Source of the DNA: Gemmatimonadota bacterium | Lineage (GTDB): Bacteria > Latescibacterota > UBA2968 > UBA8231 | DNA length: 63,281 nt | Direction: 5' to 3' | Assembly: GCA_018672475.1 (NCBI GenBank) | Contig: JABHFS010000164.1 | Coordinates: 1 to 63,281, forward strand | Shown: piece by piece, positions 1 to 8,644 of the stretch | Position numbering within the stretch: the stretch's first letter is position 1 | Layout: each line of letters starts with the position of its first letter | The notes under the pieces: model-generated | Seen by the model: only the letters and a program-made list of their open reading frames with translations | Told to the model about the DNA's origin: nothing | Databases searched by the model: none | Made by a program: the position numbers and the translations under genes

Positions 1-216
1 CTCGCCGAAGGGGCCCGCATATCGCGCGCAAAGGCCGCCAACGACATTCGCGTGCTAACACAAGCGCTCGTGGTGCGATCGACCTCCGAAGCGCCCATCC
101 AACAAAAGAGCGCCATCGCGGCAGGGGTTGGCCTGCTGATTGCCGCCATCCTGTCGCTATTAATTGAGTATGTACGCAAGGCACGACAGAAGCGAACCAC
201 TGCAAACGCCGCATAA
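1..216 (+). CDS. C-terminal end of a polysaccharide chain-length determinant (Wzz)-like membrane protein, partial
   Basis: The reading frame is open from the first base and ends with TAA at 214-216, giving the last 71 residues of a protein whose start lies outside the window. The visible part is a short polar stretch, a hydrophobic segment of about 20 residues (AIAAGVGLLIAAILSLLIEY) and a basic tail (VRKARQKR). A proline-containing segment before a single C-terminal membrane helix with a cytoplasmic basic tail is how Wzz/polysaccharide co-polymerase proteins end. The next two genes, rfaE2 and an RfaH-like antiterminator, also belong to surface-polysaccharide loci, which supports this reading. 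No catalytic residues are visible, so another C-terminally anchored membrane protein is possible. Confidence 0.5.
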   Translation, partial: LAEGARISRAKAANDIRVLTQALVVRSTSEAPIQQKSAIAAGVGLLIAAILSLLIEYVRKARQKRTTANAA

Positions 217-273
217 AACAGCTTTGGCGCAAAGATTTGCTCTCCTACCACAGATAACCAACTGTGCCCTGTC

Positions 274-765
274 ATGAAAGCGCCTGCGAGCAAAAACGTC
301 ACGCGCGAGCAGTTGCTCTCCATCCGCCATAAGTTGAAGGCCGCTAGCCAAACCTTCGTCTTCACCAACGGCTGCTTCGACCTGCTCCATCGCGGGCACG
401 TCGAATATCTGCGCCAGGCCCGTGCATTGGGTGATTGCTTGGCCGTTGGGCTCAATGACGACGAGAGCGTACATGCCCTCAAAGGCCCGGGCCGCCCCAT
501 TGTTCCCCAGGAGGACCGAGCCGCATTGCTCGCGGCTTTGCAATGCGTCTCCCATGTCTGCATATTTCCCGAAGAGAGCGTCGAAAGCCTCGTAAACGAC
601 CTCTTGCCCGATGTCCTGGTCAAGGGCGGTGATTATGCGCAAAAGGACATTGTCGGCCGCGAAATCGTCGAAGCGCACGGCGGTCGGGTCTGCGCCCTGC
701 CTCTCTGGCAGGGGCTGTCCAGCTCGGACCTGATCAATCGCATTAGAGGGTTATCCGATGGATGA
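274..765 (+). CDS. rfaE2: D-glycero-beta-D-manno-heptose 1-phosphate adenylyltransferase
   Basis: This 163-aa protein is the stand-alone nucleotidyltransferase half of HldE. It transfers AMP from ATP to heptose 1-phosphate, making the ADP-heptose used for LPS core or heptose glycans in the cytoplasm. The cytidylyltransferase signature is clear: FTNGCFDLLHRGH at about residues 31-43, followed by DCLAVGLNDD and the KGGDY motif at about 116-120. The length matches split RfaE2 proteins, which lack the kinase domain. The stop overlaps the next start by 8 bp, so it is probably translated together with the antiterminator. The kinase partner (RfaE1) is not in the window. Confidence 0.92.
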   Translation: MKAPASKNVTREQLLSIRHKLKAASQTFVFTNGCFDLLHRGHVEYLRQARALGDCLAVGLNDDESVHALKGPGRPIVPQEDRAALLAALQCVSHVCIFPEESVESLVNDLLPDVLVKGGDYAQKDIVGREIVEAHGGRVCALPLWQGLSSSDLINRIRGLSDG

Positions 766-1321
766 CGCCACCGCTTCACCAGAAGCCAACCCCCCGGGGC
801 AGGCCGACGGCCTTTTTCAGCCGGGTGGGGCGGACCACCTCTGGTATGTAGTGCACACCAAGCCGCGCTGCGAAAAGAAAGCCTCCAAGACCTGTCTCGA
901 CCGTGAAATTCGCCACTACCTGCCCTTGCACCAAAGCCGTCCCAAACAGAGCAAGGGCCAGCGCCGCTATAGTTTCGACGTGCCGCTTTTGCCGGGGTAT
1001 ATCTTCGCATGCTGCAATTGGGCCGAACGCCTGGAACTCCTGTGCAGCGGCTATTTGGTACGGACTATAGAGGTGGTCGACCAAGCCCTGCTGTTGGGCG
1101 AATTGCGCCAAATTTACCTGGCCAGTTCAGGCCTCAACGACCTCAACGTCTACCCCCAGCTCAAACGGGGCCGGAGTATCCGCGTTGTTAGAGGCCCCCT
1201 CCAGGGCGTATCCGGCAAAATATCGTCGCGCAAAGAGACCTACCGCATCGTCCTCAATATATCCATTCTCGGCACGGCGGTAGCCGCCGAAGTCGATATG
1301 GACGACGTCGAACTTCTCTAA
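758..1321 (+). CDS. NusG/RfaH-like transcription antiterminator (NGN + KOW)
   Basis: This 187-aa protein has an NGN domain at about residues 28-125 (WYVVHTKPRCEKKA, then LLPGYIFACC) and a C-terminal KOW-type domain (RVVRGPLQGVSGKI at about 147-160). That is the arrangement of specialised NusG paralogues such as RfaH, UpxY or LoaP, which load on RNA polymerase and suppress termination in long polysaccharide or secondary-metabolite operons. The first 27 residues are a low-complexity extension. It follows rfaE2 with an 8-bp overlap and is followed by the long exported-protein operon. It could act on polysaccharide genes to the left or on the 11.7-kb operon to the right. The housekeeping nusG normally sits beside ribosomal protein genes, so this is very likely a paralogue. 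Confidence 0.85.
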   Translation: MDDATASPEANPPGQADGLFQPGGADHLWYVVHTKPRCEKKASKTCLDREIRHYLPLHQSRPKQSKGQRRYSFDVPLLPGYIFACCNWAERLELLCSGYLVRTIEVVDQALLLGELRQIYLASSGLNDLNVYPQLKRGRSIRVVRGPLQGVSGKISSRKETYRIVLNISILGTAVAAEVDMDDVELL

Positions 1322-1343
1322 AGCCGTTTCGACAAAAGCCCGC

Positions 1344-1373
1344 TTGGCGAAAGGCGGGGCGTATACTTATACT
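1344..1373 (+). promoter_or_regulatory. Weak candidate promoter for the giant surface-protein operon
   Basis: TTGGCG at 1344-1349 and TATACT at 1368-1373 are separated by 18 bp and lie 54 bp before the ATG at 1427. The -35 hexamer is a poor match. Between them and the gene is a GCGATTCG direct repeat (about 1391-1417) and a small CGCG-A6-CGCG stem-loop. No Shine-Dalgarno sequence is obvious before 1427. Confidence 0.3.
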
Positions 1374-1426
1374 ACTATTCAGTATGTTTTATGCGATTCG
1401 CGAAAAAACGCGATTCGGTTATTTAA

Positions 1427-4400
1427 ATGGATTTTATGCTCAAACACGTCGCCCTCATCCTCAGTCTTTTGGCCTTGCAAACCCCGCTCAACGCGCAAAA
1501 TTTGGTTGAGTCGGGCCAAACCTTGCCCGGTCTGTGGGCTGGCTCCGCCGCTTGGGGTGACTACGACGCCGACGGAGACCAGGATCTGGCGCTAATGGGC
1601 GAAATGGCCGAAGACGGCCAATGCATGCGCATCGTCCGCATCTACGGCAACAACGAGGCCCTGCTTTTCGAGGACCAGGCGCCGAGCGAACAGTTGATCG
1701 GCGCTTATTACGGCGATCTGGCCTGGGCCGATTACGACAACGACGGAGACCTCGATTTGGCCGTCGTCGGTTGGGATGTCGAAAACAACGAAAGCCTGAG
1801 GCTCTACCTCAACGACACGAGCAGCGGCGAGCGCGTCCTTGCCCTAGACCGCCTACAACTCGATAACGCCGGCGAAGCCTCTCTCCAGGGCGTGCGCTAC
1901 GCGTCACTGGCCTGGGCCGACTACGATTCAGACGGCGATCCCGACCTAGTCGTCTCGGGCATGGGCGCCAATGGCACTTCCCTGACCTTGCTCTACCAGA
2001 ACGACCGCGGCGTGCTGCAAATCGACGATATCAACAGCGAAACCCTCGTGAATTTGCACAATGGCGATTTGGCCTGGGGCGATTACGACAACGACGGAGA
2101 CCTCGACTTAGCCGTCTCGGGTGAAAATGTGACCACCACCGGGGGCCTGGGCGCAGTCACCGAATTCTATCTCAACGATCCGACCGGCACCTTGGGCCTG
2201 GATCGCACCATCATCGCCGGTGCCCAAGTCAAAGGCGGCGCTTTGGCCTGGGCCGACTACGATTCAGACGGGAATTTAGATCTCGCTATTGCCGGACGCG
2301 AAGCAAGCTGGGGCACGTCCTTTCTGCTCTACCGCAACCGGCCCACCGGCGTGCTGGCCGTTGACGCGACCTTCAACCTCAGCAACAGCCTCCGCGTCGA
2401 CGGCGATTTGGCCTGGATCGACTACGACAACGACGGCGATCTCGACTTAGCCGCCACAGGGCGCTCCATCCTCTCGGACCACCAGGCCTATGTCTTTAGC
2501 AGCGAAGACGGCGGCTTAAACGGCGTCTCGACCGAAACCTTGCTCGAGGGCCTCACCGGCGGCTCCGCCACCTGGATCGACTACGACGAAGACGGTCGCG
2601 CCGACCTCTTGCTCTCCGGCAGCGACGCCAGCGGCCAACGCCACACCACCCTTTATAACAACCAAGGTACGATACAACCTAATAGTGCGCCGACTCCATC
2701 ACGTTCCCTGAACGAACCCACCGTCACTAGCAATCGCATTCTCTTCAGTTGGTCCCCAGGCGCCGACTCCGAAAGCGACGAACTGACCTATAATCTGCGA
2801 CTCGGCACCGAACCGGAAGGCGATGATGTCTTCAGCGGGGCAGTGACGTCCGGCCCGGGCAACACCGGTTTTAAAACCAACAAGATCTTGCGCCGCAGCC
2901 TGCCGCCCGATACGTATTTCTGGAGCGTGCAGACCGTCGATGACGGCTATGCGCAATCGGCCTGGTCGCAAGAGCAAATCCTCAATATTCGTCGTTTCGT
3001 CTCTTCAGACCAACGTTTACGCGCCTTTAACGAGGCTGCTATGAGTTGGGGGGATGTCGATGCAGATGGCGATTTCGACCTTGCTATCATGGGTCAGAAT
3101 CGCAGTGGGGAAGCCCAAAGCCTGTTCTACGATAATAACAGTGGCGTGCTGGTAGCGGACGAGGACGCCGGTCTGATCGCGATGCGCAACGGAGATGTGG
3201 CTTGGGGCGATTACGACAACGACGGCGACCTCGACCTCTTGCTTACGGGTGAGGACACATTTGGAAATAGGCTTGCCCGTCTTTTTGCTTATAGCCAAGG
3301 CACGTTTCAGCACACCGTAAATTTTGGTAATCTATCCAAAAGTTCCGCGGATTGGGGCGACTACGACAACGACGGCGACCTCGACCTCGCCATTATGGGG
3401 CAAAGTGATGACGTAGTCGACGGCCGTCAGCAATCCTATAGCCTCATCGTTCAAAACGACGGTTTTGGAGACGACGATTTTGTAATCTTTCAGCCCGACC
3501 AGGAACTCGTCGGGCTCAACAATGGCGAAGTGCTCTGGGGTGATTACGACAACGACGGCGACCTCGACCTCGCCGCCACTGGCTCCAGCACCGAGGGTAC
3601 CCGAGAGTTCAGCATCTACATAAATGATGAAGGCCAACTCGCCGACGCCCTGCTTGATCTGCCCGGCCTCGAATCCAGCGATTTGGCCTGGGGCGACTAC
3701 GATGGCGATGGCGACCTCGACCTCGCCGCCGGCGGTATTTCAGACACCGGTCTGCGCACCGACCTGCATGTCAACGACGGCAATGGCGGTTTCGCGATCT
3801 TAAGCGATGGTGCATTTCCCGGTATTCAGGGCGGTGATTTGGCCTGGGGCGATTACGACAATGATCGCGACCTCGACTTAGTTATCGCCGGCAACGATGG
3901 CTCCAAGCCCATACTCCGCCTCTATGAAAACACAGTCGGTCGTGCCGGTACTGCTAGCACTTTTGAATTGGAACCTACCGACTCTACGATAGTGCTACAT
4001 CTCGACTTCAGCGCCGTTTCATTCGCCGATATAGATTCAGATGGCGATCTCGACCTCGCAATAGCTGGCCGTGATCAGTCCTTTGCACCTATATCTATAG
4101 TCAGCGACAACCTCACTGACCTGCAGAATAATCGCAATTTGGCCCCGGAGACCCCGCTGCCGCTGGAGGCTTCCGACGAAGACAGCGAGATCACCTTGAG
4201 CTGGCTGGGCGCGACCGACGACGGCGACGACACCCCGCTTAGTCTGAGCTATAACCTACGCGTCGGTACCTCAACCGAAGGCAACGAGGTGCTCTCCGGT
4301 AATATTGCGCACGGCCCTGGTAACGCCGGCCAAAATCTCCAACATCGCTTGCAAGATCTCGCCAGCGGCACCTACTTCTGGTCGGTGCAGACCATCGACG

Positions 4401-7400
4401 ACGGCTTCGAGAGATCAGAGTGGAGCAGCCCGGATTACTTTATCATCGATACGGTCTCGCCCGTTGTCGATCCTGGCTCGCCCAACTTGAGCCGCACCGA
4501 ATTGGGTATCGGCCAGACCACGACCCTGGCCCTCGGTTTCCTCGACGAACATTCGGGCGTCGATCCCAATACCGCTGTCACTGTCCAGATCGTTATCGGC
4601 GCCGAAACCTTTGACTTCGAGGAGTTGCAGTTTACTGGAACGTCGTGGAGCGGCGAGTTCACCGTCGGCGCCGAGATGCCCTCGGGTACGGGGACCTTGC
4701 AGGTGATGGGCGCCGTCGACGCTAAGGGCAACGCCATGGACGTCTTCGAGATCGTCGACGTTCTTTCCCTCGACACCACCCTGCCGACGGTGACCGGTGC
4801 GACCCCGGCCATGGCCGCGGACGGTATATCGGTCGCAGTCGGCGAGATCAATATCACCTTTTCCGAAGCCATCGACCCAGAGACCATCGTCGGCGATAAC
4901 TTCGAGATTCGTCTGGGCACGACCCCGCTCGCGCAACTTTCCGCCCCGACGTATGACGAAGAGACCCATTCGGTACGTCTCTTGCCCCTGTTCGGCCTTC
5001 TGCCCGGCTCTGAATACACAATAGAGGTTTCAGCGGCAATCCAGGACCTGGCCGGCAATCGGTCGGCGGACGCCACCAACTGGTCGTTCCGCACGCAAAT
5101 ACCGCAACTCGTAGCCACCTCACCCACCGCCGACGCGCTTGACGCGACGGGCGATGGCCGCATCACCGCGACCTTTGACACACCGATCCAGTTCAGCGTC
5201 CTCGACGCCGCCACCGTATTTGCACAAAACGAAGCAGTGTTGCTGCGCGACCAGCCGATTTTCGACGCGGAGAGCAATACCCTCGTGATTCAACTGGCGG
5301 ACGGTTTCAAACCCGGCACCCGCTACGACGTCCTGCTCAACGGCTTGCTCGGCGGCTTATTGCGCGCCGGTGGGGAAGGCGATTTCAGCTGGCAGTTCCA
5401 GACTCCGGTCCCGACCCTGATAACCACAAGCCCAGAGGGTGAAGTCGGCGCGACCGTCGGCGAAACGATAGAGGCCACCTTCTCCTCGCGTATCGACGAG
5501 GACATGCTCAGCGCCGAGACCGTGCAAGTTACCCGCGAAGGCAAAACGCAAATACCCACCGACCTGCGCTTCGACGAAACCACTAATACTCTCCGTTTCG
5601 AACTCGACGAAGGCTTCAAACCCGGCGCGCGCTACGAGGTGACACTCGACGCGTTACTCGCCGGCCCGCTGCGCGCGGTCAACGGCGGCGACTTCAGCTG
5701 GCAGTTCCAGACTCCGGTCCCGACCCTGACAACCACAAGCCCAGAGGGTGAAGTCGACGCGACCGTCGGCAAAACGATAGAGGCCATCTTCTCCTCGGGC
5801 ATCGACGCCGAACTGCTCAGCGCCGAGACCGTGCAAGTTACCCGCGAAGGCAAAACGCAAATACTCACCGGCCTGCGCTTCGACGAAACCACCAATAGCC
5901 TCCGTTTTGAACTCGACGAAGGCTTTAAACCCGGTGCGCGCTACGAGGTGAAACTCGACGCGTTACTCGCCGGCCCGCTGCGCGCGGTCAACGGCGGCGA
6001 TTTTCGCTGGCAATTCCAAACTTCCGTGCCTGAATTATTGAGCCGAAACCCCGAAGGGGAAAGCCGGCCCGCTTCGCTCGGAACCGTCGGCGAAACGATA
6101 GTGGCCACCTTCTCCTCGCGCATCGACGAGGACATGCTCGATATACCGGAAACTATCCAGGTTACCCTTCAGGGTGTGGCACAAACCGTCGAAAAGGTGA
6201 AGTTCGACGACAAAACCAATGCGCTCAGCCTGCAGATTGCAGAAGGTTTCAAACCCGGCGCGCTCTACGAAGTCGTGCTCAATGGACTCTTGGCCGGCCC
6301 CTTGCGCGCGATTGCCGAAGGCGACTTCACCTGGCAATTCCGCACGCCGGTGCCCGAATTAAGTGTTTCGACTCCCACTGCCGGCCAGATCGACGTGGCG
6401 ATAGCCGACAATGCCATCGTCGCCGTATTCGACAATCCAGTCGACGCCGAGATCTTACTGCAACCGGGCAGTGTCACAGCCTTCAAAAGCGGCGCCGAAG
6501 TCGCGATCACCAACCTCGAATACATCGCCGAGACGCGCACCGCCCGTTTGGCTCTCGCCGAAGGCCTGCGCGGTGGCACCCCCTATCAGCTCCGTATCGC
6601 CGCCGCGGCCGGCGGACCTCGGCGCCAGAGCGACTACACCTGGGACTTCCAGACCGCCATACCCGAAGTGATGACCATCACACCCGCCGACCAGGGCATC
6701 GACATTGGCGTCGACATTGACGAAGTCTCTCTGCAATTCAGCGCCCCCATAGACCCCGACCAACTAACGACGGCCAATTTCATCATCCGCCGTCGGGGGG
6801 AAAACGCCGAGCTAAGGCCCGGTGACCCCATTGACCGCGGCGACAACATCTACGGCATCGCCCCAGCCGAGGGCTGGCAGGTAGGCACGCGCTACAATAT
6901 TTTGCTCTCACCGGCTGTCAGCGGCCCGCTCGGCTCGGACAAAACTGAAACATTCGTTTTTAGCACTGACGTGCCCGCCTTGGCCAGCACCACTCCAACC
7001 CTAGACGACACGACCGTCACGGACTTAAACGCCGCCATCGAGACGCGTTTCGACGCCCCGATCAACCAGGCCGCGCTCTTAACCGAAAGCAATGTGGCCC
7101 TCTTGCAAGCAGGCGAAAGCGTCGCGATTTCAACACCGGCTTATGACCCAGACCAGGGCACCGTCAGCTTTGCCCCGGTCGGCGGTCTGGTGCCGGGGAC
7201 TTCTTACCAGGTGCGCATCGCCGCGCCCGTCGGCGGTCCACTGTTCGATAATCCGGGCGCCTACAACTGGAGCTTCAGCACCCGCGTCCCCTCGATCACC
7301 GCGACGACCCCCGAGGATGGAAGCGATATTCGTTCGGGATCACAGCGGCTGACGGTCGCTTTCTCGGGTCCGGTCAATCCCCTGCTCCTCAACTCGCGCA

Positions 7401-8644
7401 ACTTCACCCTGAGTTGCCGTGGATGCTCAAGCGGGCGACTGGCCGACGACGAATTCAGTTATGACGCCGAGACGTTCACCGTCAGCTTCCCGGCGATAGA
7501 GATGATCTCAGGCACCCGCTACGAAGCCAGCGTCAGCTCAAGGGTTAGTGGACCGCTTGCCTCACAGATCCAACTGCGCGACCGCAATTGGTCCTTTACC
7601 ACCGAGATCCCCCAAGTAGTCTCGACGCTACCGGCTGCCGACGCCGATGGCATATCCACCGACGATCCGAGTCTGCAAATAACCTTTAGCGAACCGGCCG
7701 CCCGCCAGGAGGTCAGTGACTTCCAGATTTTGGCCCAGGCACTCAATGATCCGACGGCCACGGCTGAATTGCTCACCATTACCGGTTTCGGCGCCAACGA
7801 GGACGGCACTGTGCTCAGCTTCGCGCCTACAGGGGGGTTCAAGCCCTTTACTGAATATCAAGTCAGCATGGACCGCATAGTCTTGGGCCAATTGGCGGAA
7901 AGTGGCTTCACCTGGACATTCCGCACCGCCGCCAGCCTCGCCGACGCGCGCCAGGGCGGCACCATCAGCAATGCCGACAACCAGGTCGAGATCTACTTCC
8001 CACCCAATGCGCTGGCACCGGGCTCTAACGAGATCTCTATCCGCCGCGTCGCCGCACCCGCCGGCAAACTGGTCCAAGACGGCGAGCGCACGCAAATCAC
8101 CGACGCTTATGCCATCGGCTCGGCCGGCAGTTTGGGCAAGCGCGCGACCTTGACCATGCGCTACAGCGACGCGCAACTCGCCGCACACGACCCGGCCAAG
8201 CTCGGCATCTTCCGACGGGCCGGCGACGAATGGCTGCGTCTCGGCGGCACTAGCGACCGGAGCGGTAGACTGGTAATGACTTCGATCGAAGCACTGGGCA
8301 CTTTCGCGGTCTTCGAAGACCTGGCGACACTGGTTGGCGGTTTGGCCGTGCGCGAACTCGACTGCCAACCGCGCGCCTTTACACCACGCGGTGGCGGTCT
8401 GCGCGATGAAACCGATATCTCCTTCACCCTCACTGGCCCAGCCGACGTGACGGTCCGCGTCTACAACGCGTCGGGACGCCTCGAACGGGTGATCGTGCGC
8501 GAGCAAGCCATGGCGCCAGGTCGGGTGACCCTCAAATGGAACGGCCAAAACGAAAATCGCGAGCTGGTCGCCAGCGGTCTCTATATCGTCGCCGTCGACG
8601 CCGGCGGTGAACACAGCGAAAAAATCGTGGCGGTGGTGCAATGA
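1427..8644 (+). CDS. Giant exported FG-GAP/VCBS, FN3-like and Ig-like repeat protein with FlgD-like C-terminal domain
   Basis: This 2405-aa protein is presumably secreted and cell-surface attached. Residues 1-23 are a signal peptide ending LNAQ. Residues about 40-415 and 525-900 are two blocks of FG-GAP/VCBS repeats, with more than ten copies of WADYDNDGDLDLA-type calcium-binding loops. Each block is followed by an FN3-like module with a TYFWSVQT motif (about 420-520 and 905-1010). A long series of about 100-residue Ig-like (SbsA/Big_5-type) domains covers about 1115-2165. Then comes a segment resembling ZU5 (about 2170-2300) and an FlgD-like Ig domain (about 2310-2405) of the kind used as a C-terminal sorting signal in FCB bacteria. 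The stop overlaps the next start by 4 bp (ATGA). Ligand and attachment partner are unknown; adhesion or a structural surface role is inference. Confidence 0.85.
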   Translation: MDFMLKHVALILSLLALQTPLNAQNLVESGQTLPGLWAGSAAWGDYDADGDQDLALMGEMAEDGQCMRIVRIYGNNEALLFEDQAPSEQLIGAYYGDLAWADYDNDGDLDLAVVGWDVENNESLRLYLNDTSSGERVLALDRLQLDNAGEASLQGVRYASLAWADYDSDGDPDLVVSGMGANGTSLTLLYQNDRGVLQIDDINSETLVNLHNGDLAWGDYDNDGDLDLAVSGENVTTTGGLGAVTEFYLNDPTGTLGLDRTIIAGAQVKGGALAWADYDSDGNLDLAIAGREASWGTSFLLYRNRPTGVLAVDATFNLSNSLRVDGDLAWIDYDNDGDLDLAATGRSILSDHQAYVFSSEDGGLNGVSTETLLEGLTGGSATWIDYDEDGRADLLLSGSDASGQRHTTLYNNQGTIQPNSAPTPSRSLNEPTVTSNRILFSWSPGADSESDELTYNLRLGTEPEGDDVFSGAVTSGPGNTGFKTNKILRRSLPPDTYFWSVQTVDDGYAQSAWSQEQILNIRRFVSSDQRLRAFNEAAMSWGDVDADGDFDLAIMGQNRSGEAQSLFYDNNSGVLVADEDAGLIAMRNGDVAWGDYDNDGDLDLLLTGEDTFGNRLARLFAYSQGTFQHTVNFGNLSKSSADWGDYDNDGDLDLAIMGQSDDVVDGRQQSYSLIVQNDGFGDDDFVIFQPDQELVGLNNGEVLWGDYDNDGDLDLAATGSSTEGTREFSIYINDEGQLADALLDLPGLESSDLAWGDYDGDGDLDLAAGGISDTGLRTDLHVNDGNGGFAILSDGAFPGIQGGDLAWGDYDNDRDLDLVIAGNDGSKPILRLYENTVGRAGTASTFELEPTDSTIVLHLDFSAVSFADIDSDGDLDLAIAGRDQSFAPISIVSDNLTDLQNNRNLAPETPLPLEASDEDSEITLSWLGATDDGDDTPLSLSYNLRVGTSTEGNEVLSGNIAHGPGNAGQNLQHRLQDLASGTYFWSVQTIDDGFERSEWSSPDYFIIDTVSPVVDPGSPNLSRTELGIGQTTTLALGFLDEHSGVDPNTAVTVQIVIGAETFDFEELQFTGTSWSGEFTVGAEMPSGTGTLQVMGAVDAKGNAMDVFEIVDVLSLDTTLPTVTGATPAMAADGISVAVGEINITFSEAIDPETIVGDNFEIRLGTTPLAQLSAPTYDEETHSVRLLPLFGLLPGSEYTIEVSAAIQDLAGNRSADATNWSFRTQIPQLVATSPTADALDATGDGRITATFDTPIQFSVLDAATVFAQNEAVLLRDQPIFDAESNTLVIQLADGFKPGTRYDVLLNGLLGGLLRAGGEGDFSWQFQTPVPTLITTSPEGEVGATVGETIEATFSSRIDEDMLSAETVQVTREGKTQIPTDLRFDETTNTLRFELDEGFKPGARYEVTLDALLAGPLRAVNGGDFSWQFQTPVPTLTTTSPEGEVDATVGKTIEAIFSSGIDAELLSAETVQVTREGKTQILTGLRFDETTNSLRFELDEGFKPGARYEVKLDALLAGPLRAVNGGDFRWQFQTSVPELLSRNPEGESRPASLGTVGETIVATFSSRIDEDMLDIPETIQVTLQGVAQTVEKVKFDDKTNALSLQIAEGFKPGALYEVVLNGLLAGPLRAIAEGDFTWQFRTPVPELSVSTPTAGQIDVAIADNAIVAVFDNPVDAEILLQPGSVTAFKSGAEVAITNLEYIAETRTARLALAEGLRGGTPYQLRIAAAAGGPRRQSDYTWDFQTAIPEVMTITPADQGIDIGVDIDEVSLQFSAPIDPDQLTTANFIIRRRGENAELRPGDPIDRGDNIYGIAPAEGWQVGTRYNILLSPAVSGPLGSDKTETFVFSTDVPALASTTPTLDDTTVTDLNAAIETRFDAPINQAALLTESNVALLQAGESVAISTPAYDPDQGTVSFAPVGGLVPGTSYQVRIAAPVGGPLFDNPGAYNWSFSTRVPSITATTPEDGSDIRSGSQRLTVAFSGPVNPLLLNSRNFTLSCRGCSSGRLADDEFSYDAETFTVSFPAIEMISGTRYEASVSSRVSGPLASQIQLRDRNWSFTTEIPQVVSTLPAADADGISTDDPSLQITFSEPAARQEVSDFQILAQALNDPTATAELLTITGFGANEDGTVLSFAPTGGFKPFTEYQVSMDRIVLGQLAESGFTWTFRTAASLADARQGGTISNADNQVEIYFPPNALAPGSNEISIRRVAAPAGKLVQDGERTQITDAYAIGSAGSLGKRATLTMRYSDAQLAAHDPAKLGIFRRAGDEWLRLGGTSDRSGRLVMTSIEALGTFAVFEDLATLVGGLAVRELDCQPRAFTPRGGGLRDETDISFTLTGPADVTVRVYNASGRLERVIVREQAMAPGRVTLKWNGQNENRELVASGLYIVAVDAGGEHSEKIVAVVQ
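5405..6022 (+). repeat. Two near-identical 309-bp tandem repeats encoding Ig-like domains
   Basis: The sequence beginning CCGGTCCCGACCCTGA at 5405 recurs at 5714 with only scattered changes, a period of 309 bp (103 codons). Each copy encodes one complete Ig-like domain. Flanking domains before 5405 and after 6022 share the pattern FKPGxxYxVxLxxLLxGPLRA but have diverged at the DNA level. This indicates recent in-frame duplication within the giant surface-protein gene. Confidence 0.9.

Noticed and set aside
7628..8641. 337-residue open frame on the minus strand inside the giant surface-protein gene
   Set aside because: It is antisense to strongly repetitive, clearly coding sequence; its composition mirrors the sense codons and shows no domain.
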